Of a DNA stretch of 10,394 nucleotides, positions 1 through 5,274 are shown piece after piece. Source of the stretch: Pseudomonadota bacterium (GTDB taxonomy: Bacteria; Pseudomonadota; Alphaproteobacteria; Caulobacterales; Caulobacteraceae); the NCBI GenBank assembly GCA_023434265.1, contig JAEYTA010000048.1, positions 1-10,394 of the forward strand. The letters run 5' to 3'. A program made the translations under genes and the position numbers. The first letter of the stretch is position 1, and the number at the start of each line of letters is the position of its first letter. Under the pieces are notes generated by a model, which did not search any database, was not told the DNA's origin, and saw nothing but the letters and a program-made list of their open reading frames with translations.

Positions 1-1110
1 CAGCGCCGCCTCCAGCTCCGGACCGCGCGCCGGCGCGGCCGCGATCTCCGCCGACAGGGCCTCCAGCGCCGCCGCCAGCCGCGCCAGCTCGCCCTCGGCG
101 TCGCCGGCCATGGCCGTCTCGCGCTCGATGTCGGCGGCGATGCGCGCCCCCTCGGCCTTCAGCCGCTCCACCTCGGCCCGTGCTGCTTGCTCGGCCATGT
201 CCAGCCGGTCGCGCTCCAGCGAGGCGCGGTGCAGCAGCGCTCCGGCCACCGCGTCCTCCTCGCGCGCCGGCTTCAGCGCCTCCTGGGCGTTCAGCGCCGC
301 CGTCTGCGCCCGGCCCGAGGCGGTGGTCGCCTCCAGCACCGCCCGGTCTGCCTCGGCCAGCTCCTGCGCCGCGCCTTCCGCCGCCACGCGAGCGTCGTTC
401 CAGCGCACGTACAGCAGCGCCGCCTGCAGGGCCCGGATCTCGGCCGAGATCTTCTTGTACTTCTCCGCCTGCCGCGCCTCGCGCTTCAGCCGGGTCAGGG
501 TGGTCTCCAGCTCGCGGCCGATGTCGTCCAGCCGCTCCAGATTGGCCTCGGCCGCCTTCAGCCGCAGCTCGGCCTCGTGCCGCCGGGTATGCAGCCCGGC
601 CACCCCGCCGGCCTCTTCGAGGATGCGCCGGCGGTTCTGCGGCTTGGCGGCGATCAGCTCCGAGATCTGCCCCTGCCGCACGAGAGCGGGCGAGTTGGCC
701 CCGGTCGAGGCGTCGGCGAACAGCAGCTGCACGTCCCGGGCCCGCACCTCCTTGCCGTTGATGCGGTAGGTCGAGCCCTGGCCCCGGTCGATGCGCCGCG
801 ACACCTCCAGCATGGGGCTGTCGGTGAATGGCTGCGGCGCCCGGCGCTGGGCGTTGTCGATGGTCAGCTGGACCTCGGCGTGGCTGCGCGGCGGGCGATT
901 GGCGGCCCCGGCGAAGATCACATCGTCCATGCCCTGGCCACGCATGGCCTTGGCCGAGTTGGCCCCCATCACCCAGCGCAGGCTCTCCAGCACATTGGAC
1001 TTGCCGCAGCCGTTGGGGCCGACGATGCCGGTCAGGCCAGGCTCGATGTGGAACTCCGTCGGGTCGACGAAGGACTTGAAGCCGACCAGTCTGAGGCGCT
1101 GGAACTGCAC
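1..1110 (-). CDS. smc: Chromosome segregation protein SMC, N-terminal 370 residues (cut by window edge)
   Basis: Structural maintenance of chromosomes ATPase, which forms the condensin ring that compacts and separates replicated chromosomes in the cytoplasm. Seen: the protein opens QFQRLRLVGFKSF, then the Walker A motif GPNGCGKS at about residues 31-38, the conserved stretch STGANSPALVRQGQISELI (about 135-153) with the Q-loop glutamine at 148, and NRRRILEEAGGV. From about residue 165 the sequence is Ala/Glu/Arg-rich and heptad-like, the first coiled-coil arm. Hinge, second arm and Walker B head lie outside the window; family members are about 1,150 residues. The GTG start at 1110 is preferred because it gives the canonical N-terminus and has GAGGA 10 bases upstream; that GAGGA overlaps the stop codon of the upstream dsbA-like gene (13-base gap), suggesting coupled translation. 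Last gene of the minus-strand operon in view. Confidence 0.97.
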   Translation of the reverse strand, partial: MQFQRLRLVGFKSFVDPTEFHIEPGLTGIVGPNGCGKSNVLESLRWVMGANSAKAMRGQGMDDVIFAGAANRPPRSHAEVQLTIDNAQRRAPQPFTDSPMLEVSRRIDRGQGSTYRINGKEVRARDVQLLFADASTGANSPALVRQGQISELIAAKPQNRRRILEEAGGVAGLHTRRHEAELRLKAAEANLERLDDIGRELETTLTRLKREARQAEKYKKISAEIRALQAALLYVRWNDARVAAEGAAQELAEADRAVLEATTASGRAQTAALNAQEALKPAREEDAVAGALLHRASLERDRLDMAEQAARAEVERLKAEGARIAADIERETAMAGDAEGELARLAAALEALSAEIAAAPARGPELEAAL

Positions 1111-1123
1111 CCGGGCGGCGTCC

Positions 1124-1744
1124 TCAGCGCTCGGCCAGGGCGGCGCGAACCGCGACTTCCAGCCCGCCCAGCGACCGGTCGCTCACCGGCCGGCCGTTGA
1201 CGAAGAAGCTGGGCGTGTGGTGCGCCCCCGCCGCGTGGGCGCTGTCGATGTCGCGGTTGATCGCCGCGCGCGTCTCGGTCGTGGTGGCGCAGGCCTCGAG
1301 TTGCGCCTGGCTCCGCCCGCTGGCCGCGATGGCGGGGGCGTACCAGTCGGCCCGGTCGCCGCCGCGCAGCACCGCCGCCTGTCCGGCCATCAGGATCGAG
1401 GTCACCTCGAAGAACCGCTCCGGCGCGGCGCAGCGGGCCAGCGCCGCCGCCGGCAGCGACATCTGCTCCGGCTGGGTCGGCAGGTTGCGGAACACGAACC
1501 TCACCTGCCCCGTGTCGACCAGCCGCTGCTTGAACAGCGGCCAGACGAAGCGGTGCCAGTCGGCGCAGCTGGGGCAGGCGAAGGAGGCGTACTCGATCAC
1601 CGTCACCGGCGCGTCGGCGCGGCCGATGCTCCGGTCGGCGGCGGTCACCGGCGCGACCTGTTCCACGGCCGTGGCCGGCGCGGCGGCCAGCGGCGCCAGC
1701 AGGGCCAGCGCCGCGATCAGCAGGGAGCGCCGCACCGCCGCCAT
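1124..1744 (-). CDS. Secreted DsbA-family thiol:disulfide oxidoreductase (CPSC active site)
   Basis: Thioredoxin-fold protein of the DsbA/BdbD type (Thioredoxin_4 group), expected to form or rearrange disulfides in periplasmic proteins. Seen: a basic N-terminus and hydrophobic stretch (about residues 5-24) with a likely cleavage after AAPATA near residue 26; the active site C57-P-S-C60 after VIEYASFACPSC; the cis-proline motif HTPSFFVNG with P178; two extra cysteines, C105 and C152. The 206-residue length is normal. It starts 6 bases after the stop of a paralogous gene with only a weak ribosome site, so coupled translation is likely, and it is followed 13 bases later by smc. CPSC differs from the CPHC of its neighbour; the dipeptide between the cysteines sets redox potential in this family, so the two may not be redundant. 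The exact role (oxidase, isomerase or other) cannot be told from sequence. Confidence 0.93.
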   Translation of the reverse strand: MAAVRRSLLIAALALLAPLAAAPATAVEQVAPVTAADRSIGRADAPVTVIEYASFACPSCADWHRFVWPLFKQRLVDTGQVRFVFRNLPTQPEQMSLPAAALARCAAPERFFEVTSILMAGQAAVLRGGDRADWYAPAIAASGRSQAQLEACATTTETRAAINRDIDSAHAAGAHHTPSFFVNGRPVSDRSLGGLEVAVRAALAER

Positions 1745-1750
1745 GCCGGC

Positions 1751-2407
1751 CTACTTCGCCAGTTCGGCGTCGATCGCCTTCGACAGGTCTTCCAGGCTCG
1801 CGCCCTCGCCGCCGGGGGTGATCACCTGGGTGCCGTTGACGAAGAAGGCCGGGGTGCCGTTGACGCCCGCCGCCACCGCGGCGCGGGCGCGCTCGTCGGC
1901 GGCCTTCAGGCCCTCCGGATCCTTGATGCAGTCCTCGATCTGTTGGTTCGACAGGCCGGCGCCGTTGCCCACGCGGAACAAGGTGTCGCGCGGGTTCACC
2001 CCCGTCCGCCACTCGGCCTGACTGGCCATGATGTCGTGGACGACGTCGAAATATTTGTCCTCGCCGGCGCAGCGGGCGATCATGAAGCCGGCCACGGCCA
2101 CGTTGGCGGGCGGCGTCGGCAGTTCGCGGAACACGTAGCGCACCTTGTTGGTGTCGACGTACTTGGCCTTGAAGGCCGGCCAGACCTGCTCCTGCCAGGC
2201 GGCGCAGTGCGGGCAGGTGACCGAGGCGTATTCCACCACGGTGACCTTGGCGCCTTCCGGCGCGCCCATGCCCATGTCGCCTTCGGCGGCCGCGCCCGCG
2301 CCGCCGGCGCCGCCGCACCCGGCGAGGGCGGCCATCGAGGCCAGGGCCGCGGCGGTGATCGCCGCGCGGCGGCTCATGGCGGCGAATTTCGAGTTCCTGG
2401 CGCTCAT
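1751..2407 (-). CDS. DsbA-family oxidoreductase, predicted lipoprotein (CPHC active site)
   Basis: Second thioredoxin-fold oxidoreductase. Seen: a lipobox LAGC at residues 28-31, so lipid attachment at C31 is predicted; a Gly/Ala/Met-rich linker to about residue 53; the core begins VTVVEYASVTCPHC with active site C65-P-H-C68, the dipeptide of classical DsbA; cis-proline motif GTPAFFVNG with P186; extra cysteines at C113 and C160. 218 residues. The first ATG at 2407 is chosen because GAGGAAG lies just upstream at good spacing; the next in-frame ATG (codon 11) has none. The signal region contains SRRAAI, a weak twin-arginine-like motif, so Tat export is possible but unproven. It shares the architecture of the next gene (YASxxCPxCAxW, FRxLPT, TPxFFVNG), so the pair looks like an old tandem duplication. 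Upstream lies a 97-base gap with two GANTC sites that could hold an internal promoter. Confidence 0.94.
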   Translation of the reverse strand: MSARNSKFAAMSRRAAITAAALASMAALAGCGGAGGAGAAAEGDMGMGAPEGAKVTVVEYASVTCPHCAAWQEQVWPAFKAKYVDTNKVRYVFRELPTPPANVAVAGFMIARCAGEDKYFDVVHDIMASQAEWRTGVNPRDTLFRVGNGAGLSNQQIEDCIKDPEGLKAADERARAAVAAGVNGTPAFFVNGTQVITPGGEGASLEDLSKAIDAELAK

Positions 2408-2504
2408 GGCGTCTTCCTCACTGGAACGGGATTCGGGAGCATCGCGCGATTCCCCGGAAAGTCGCGCGTCCGTGGTTTTCGAGAACAGAAAGGGCGAAGT
2501 TTTG
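2408..2504 (-). promoter_or_regulatory. Possible internal promoter region with two GANTC sites
   Basis: This is the only sizeable gap inside the dciA-to-smc gene run. It is less GC-rich than its flanks and contains two GATTC/GAATC sites, targets of CcrM methylation, at 2430-2434 and 2448-2452, 18 bases apart. I see no clear -35/-10 pair. Inference: a CcrM/GcrA-sensitive promoter for dsbA-dsbA-smc could sit here. Confidence 0.35.
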
Positions 2505-2957
2505 TCAACGGGCCGCGGGGCCGCGGCGGCCCCGGGGGGCGAAGGCGATCCACCAGAACAGTGCGCCGGACGCCGCCCCGACGACGATCAGGAGGCCGAG
2601 CGGCCAGAGGATCGTCCAGGGCTCGGCCAGCGAGCCGCTCGCCGCGCCGGCCAGCACGACGGCCAGCCACGGCGTCGCGGCGATGGCTGCGCCTGTCAGC
2701 GCCGACCCCGTCAGCCGGGCCTTCACCCGCCGCCTCAGAAGCAGGTAGGCCGGGATCCCGAGCACCACCGTCAGGGGCGCGGCCACCATCAGGGCGACGA
2801 CGGCGATGCCGAACGCCATCGGCAGCCAGGGCCCCATGGCGCCGCCGGTGAACGTCGCCAGGCCGGCCCCCGTCAACAGGCTGGCGAACAGCGGCGCCGC
2901 GATAAAGGCCGCGGCCACCCGGTCGAACCTCGGGGCCGGCCATTCCTCCGCCGTCAC
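2505..2957 (-). CDS. Small integral membrane protein, four predicted helices, function unknown
   Basis: I do not recognise the family. Seen: 150 residues with four hydrophobic segments at about 12-36, 46-74, 85-106 and 114-138, a short polar N-terminus, a basic loop LLRRRVKARL after helix 2 and a basic tail RGRRGPAAR, giving a likely inner-membrane protein with the basic loop in the cytoplasm. The GTG start at 2957 is supported by GGAGG six bases upstream and by the 4-base GTGA overlap with the stop of the upstream dciA-like gene, typical of coupled translation. A longer overlapping frame (2404-2943) was rejected because it reads as Arg/Gly/Pro-rich, whereas this frame gives clean membrane segments. 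The position between dciA and the oxidoreductases suggests operon membership but gives no function. Confidence 0.8.
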   Translation of the reverse strand: MTAEEWPAPRFDRVAAAFIAAPLFASLLTGAGLATFTGGAMGPWLPMAFGIAVVALMVAAPLTVVLGIPAYLLLRRRVKARLTGSALTGAAIAATPWLAVVLAGAASGSLAEPWTILWPLGLLIVVGAASGALFWWIAFAPRGRRGPAAR

Positions 2958-3499
2958 TTCCGCCCTCCGCCCAGCACCGCCCGTCCCAGCCGCTCCAGCG
3001 GTCCCTTCAGGGGATCGGGCGCGGTCTCCACAGACGTCTTCAGCTCAGCCTCGACCGCCGCCGGCAGCGGCGGCTGCACTTCCTTGCGCCGCGGCGGCGC
3101 CGGCGCGTCGGCCAGGGGCTTCACCGGCCCTTGGGCGATGCGCAGCTTCTCGACGCTGCCGGGCCCGAGGAACAGATTGACCCGCTGCAGGATCTCCTCC
3201 GACTGATGCTGCACCAGCAGCGCCGCCGGCCCGGCCACGCGCAGCTCCAGCGTCCCGCCCTTGCCGTCGCGGCCCTTGCTCAGCTTCTGCGGGCGGGTCA
3301 CCCGGGCCAGCCGCTCGCCGACGATCTCGCGCCAGCGCGGCTCCAGCGCCCCGGCCCCGCGGCCCAGCTTCGCGTCCAGCTCCTTAATCAGCCCCTGCAG
3401 GGCCCGCCCCGCCTTGGGCGCCGGGCGCGGGGCCGGACGGGTGCGCCGCCGCGACAGGATTTCGCGGACCTCGTCATCGGTGGGCAGCGGGCGGCGCAT
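2954..3499 (-). CDS. dciA: DUF721 / DciA-like protein, probable replicative helicase loader
   Basis: DUF721 proteins include DciA, the ancestral bacterial loader that works with the DnaB helicase in most bacteria lacking DnaC or DnaI. Seen: a basic Arg/Pro N-terminus (RRRTRPAPRPAPK, about residues 17-29); a core from about 33 to 120 with the pattern typical of DUF721, including WREIVGERLARVTRPQKLSKGR followed by GTLELRVAGPAALLVQHQSEEILQRVNLFLG; then a Pro/Lys-rich low-complexity tail of about 60 residues. 181 residues, within the family range. First gene of the minus-strand run, divergent from mutY across 22 bases, and overlapping the next gene by 4 bases. The ATG has AGGA directly against it with no spacer and a TATAGA-type -10 six bases before that, so a leaderless or nearly leaderless message is likely. 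The DciA assignment is by family; the helicase partner is not in the window. Confidence 0.85.
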   Translation of the reverse strand: MRRPLPTDDEVREILSRRRTRPAPRPAPKAGRALQGLIKELDAKLGRGAGALEPRWREIVGERLARVTRPQKLSKGRDGKGGTLELRVAGPAALLVQHQSEEILQRVNLFLGPGSVEKLRIAQGPVKPLADAPAPPRRKEVQPPLPAAVEAELKTSVETAPDPLKGPLERLGRAVLGGGRK

Positions 3500-3521
3500 T
3501 CCTGGTCTATAGCGCGGACCG
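3500..3521. promoter_or_regulatory. Divergent dciA / mutY promoter with shared CTATAG core
   Basis: Only 22 bases separate the two opposed ATG codons. At 3507-3512 lies the self-complementary CTATAG. On the plus strand it gives TATAGC (3508-3513) eight bases before the mutY ATG; on the minus strand it gives GCTATAGA six bases before the dciA ATG, which resembles the first half of the Caulobacter housekeeping -10 (GCTANAWC). Both transcripts would begin at or next to the start codon. The -35 elements would fall inside the opposite coding sequence, and I see no good TTGAC there. Confidence 0.5.
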
Positions 3522-4544
3522 ATGCCCGCCGTCCCGACCGACGTTCCCGCCCTCCGCGCCGCCCTGCTCGACTGGTACGATGCCCACGCCCGGCCGCTGG
3601 TCTGGCGGGCGACCGGCGGCGCGCGGCCCGATCCCTACCGGGTCTGGCTGTCCGAGGTGATGCTGCAGCAGACCACCACCGTCCACGCCGCGCCCTACTT
3701 CACCGCCTTTACCACCCGCTGGCCCACGGTCTTCGATCTCGCCGCCGCCGGGGACGCCGAGGTCATGGCCGCCTGGGCCGGCCTCGGCTACTACGCCCGC
3801 GCCCGCAACCTGCTGGCCTGCGCCCGCGCCGTGGCCCGCGACCACGGCGGCGTCTTCCCGGACAGCGAGGCCGGCCTGCTGGCCCTGCCCGGCGTCGGCC
3901 CCTACACGGCGGCGGCGGTGGCCGCGATCGCCTTCGGCCGCGCCGCCAACGTCGTCGACGGCAATGTCGAGCGCGTCATGGCCCGGCTGTTCGCCGTCGA
4001 GACGCCGCTGCCCGCCGCCAAGCCGGAGCTGCGCCGCCTCGCCGGCGCGCTGGTCGCGGACGACCGTCCGGGCGACTGGGCCCAGGCCCTGATGGACCTC
4101 GGCGCCACGGTCTGCCGCCCCGGCCGCCCGGTCTGCCACGCCTGCCCCCTGACCGGCTTCTGCGCCGCCTTCCAGTTGGGCGCGCCCGAGCGCTGGCCCC
4201 TGAAGTCCCCCAAGCCCGAACGTCCGCGCCGCCACGGCGTCGCCTGGGTGCTGCGCGACGACGCGGGCCGCGTCGCCCTCGTGCGCCGGCCGGACAAGGG
4301 GCTGCTCGGCGGCATGCTGGGCCTGCCCACCTCGGACTGGGGCGCCCCCGCCGACCCCGCGCCCCCGGCCGCCGCCGAATGGCGCGACGCCGGCGCCGTC
4401 GAGCACGTCTTCACCCACTTCGCCCTGACCCTGTCGGTCCGGGCGGGGGAGGGGGAAGGCGACTTCCTGTGGACCGCTCCCGACGAGGCCCGAACGGCCC
4501 TGCCCACCGTTTTCCGCAAGGCGCTGGAGCGGGGGCTGGGCTGA
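3522..4544 (+). CDS. mutY: A/G-specific adenine DNA glycosylase MutY
   Basis: Removes adenine mispaired with 8-oxoguanine (or guanine), protecting against G:C to T:A mutation. Seen: SEVMLQQTTT with the catalytic glutamate E45; helix-hairpin-helix LPGVGPYTAAAV (122-133); VDGNVERVMAR with the catalytic aspartate D146; a complete 4Fe-4S ligand set C198, C205, C208, C214 with the canonical C-x6-C-x2-C-x5-C spacing; a C-terminal NUDIX-like domain from about 235 that recognises 8-oxoguanine, with HVFTHFALTL (295-304) at the place of the usual F-S-H motif. 340 residues, full length. The start at 3522 gives a compact N-terminus and follows the TATAGC element closely, with no obvious ribosome site, so a leaderless message is likely. 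No terminator with a U-run follows; a strong hairpin lies at 4567-4595. Confidence 0.98.
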   Translation: MPAVPTDVPALRAALLDWYDAHARPLVWRATGGARPDPYRVWLSEVMLQQTTTVHAAPYFTAFTTRWPTVFDLAAAGDAEVMAAWAGLGYYARARNLLACARAVARDHGGVFPDSEAGLLALPGVGPYTAAAVAAIAFGRAANVVDGNVERVMARLFAVETPLPAAKPELRRLAGALVADDRPGDWAQALMDLGATVCRPGRPVCHACPLTGFCAAFQLGAPERWPLKSPKPERPRRHGVAWVLRDDAGRVALVRRPDKGLLGGMLGLPTSDWGAPADPAPPAAAEWRDAGAVEHVFTHFALTLSVRAGEGEGDFLWTAPDEARTALPTVFRKALERGLG

Positions 4545-4566
4545 GGTTGGGGATAGACGCGTGACA

Positions 4567-4595
4567 GCAGCCCCTTCATCATCGTCTGGGGCTGC
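4567..4595. terminator. GC-rich hairpin between mutY and the RNA methyltransferase gene
   Basis: GCAGCCCC (4567-4574) and GGGGCTGC (4588-4595) form a perfect 8-base-pair stem with a 13-base loop, 22 bases after the mutY stop and 17 bases before the next ATG. There is no U-run on either side in either direction, so it is not a textbook intrinsic terminator. It may attenuate read-through, stabilise the mutY 3' end, or act as a leader structure for the downstream gene. GAGCTATTCG just after it (GCTATT at 4599-4604) could be a weak -10 for the downstream gene. Confidence 0.45.
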
Positions 4596-4612
4596 AGAGC
4601 TATTCGTGGGGC

Positions 4613-5272
4613 ATGATGACTGAAGACGTGGAAGAGCGGTCGAAGCCGTCCGTCCGGAAGCGGGCGGACGCGATCAAGCCGTTCCGGTGCAAGAACCTGA
4701 TCGCGGTGCTCGAGAACCCGACGGACATCGCAAACATCGGGACCGTGATCCGCAACGTAAACGCCTTGGGCGTCGAGAAGGTCTATGTTGTCGATCCGCG
4801 CCGATCTCTGCCGGACGATTGGCAGGATTTGCGCGAGCGCCGCTCGATCTCCAAGACGTCGGTCTCGGCCGTCAAGTGGACCTTTGTTCGGCGGTTTGAC
4901 ACCACCGACGAGTGCTTCGACCATCTCGAACGCAAGAATTTTCGGTCAGTCGTCACGTCGCCCCACGTGAAGGGCAAGCACAGCATCTACCTGCACGAAG
5001 GCGACTACACGGCTTTCACCAAGCTCGCCGTGTGGTTCGGCAGCGAGGCTGTGGGCATCAGCGAACGGGCGGTGGAGCGCGCGGAGATGTGCGTCTCGGT
5101 CCCGATGTTCGGTATGATCGAGAGCCTGAATCTCGGCACCAGCTCCGGCATCGTACTCTACGAGGTCGCGAGGCAGCGCCGCGACTACCAGAGCAAGTAT
5201 CGGTTGCGTGACCGTCGGGGCGAGCGCGCCCAGCCACTGCCTACCACCATGGCGCCGAGCGAGGAGCGTTAG
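4613..5272 (+). CDS. SpoU/TrmH-family RNA 2'-O-ribose methyltransferase
   Basis: S-adenosylmethionine-dependent methyltransferase of the trefoil-knot (SPOUT) class, transferring a methyl to a ribose 2'-OH in tRNA or rRNA. Seen: motif 1 NPTDIANIGTVIRNVNALGV (about 35-54) with N41 and R47; motif 2 LAVWFGSEAVGIS (138-150); motif 3 CVSVPMFGMIESLNLGTSSG (160-179), the knot that binds the cofactor. 219 residues, typical of a TrmH-like enzyme without a long N-terminal domain; basic tail after about 188. Substrate site unknown. Two ATG codons stand in tandem at 4613 and 4616; GTGGGG just before may be the ribosome site. Base use differs from the neighbours: four 60-base lines counted inside the gene (4681-4800, 4861-4980) are 57-60% GC, one near the end is 70%, against 82% in a mutY line, suggesting later acquisition. 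It ends 2 bases from the convergent debranching enzyme gene. Confidence 0.92.
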   Translation: MMTEDVEERSKPSVRKRADAIKPFRCKNLIAVLENPTDIANIGTVIRNVNALGVEKVYVVDPRRSLPDDWQDLRERRSISKTSVSAVKWTFVRRFDTTDECFDHLERKNFRSVVTSPHVKGKHSIYLHEGDYTAFTKLAVWFGSEAVGISERAVERAEMCVSVPMFGMIESLNLGTSSGIVLYEVARQRRDYQSKYRLRDRRGERAQPLPTTMAPSEER

Positions 5273-5274
5273 AG

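Noticed and set aside
791..2851. Long plus-strand reading frame opposite smc and both dsbA-like genes
   Set aside because: It is Arg/Gly/Ala-rich without domains and mirrors real genes; high GC removes stop codons on the opposite strand.
2404..2943. 179-codon minus-strand frame overlapping the membrane protein gene
   Set aside because: Its ATG has a GGAGGA with no spacing and the product is Arg/Gly/Pro-rich, while the alternative frame has four clean membrane segments and a well-spaced ribosome site.
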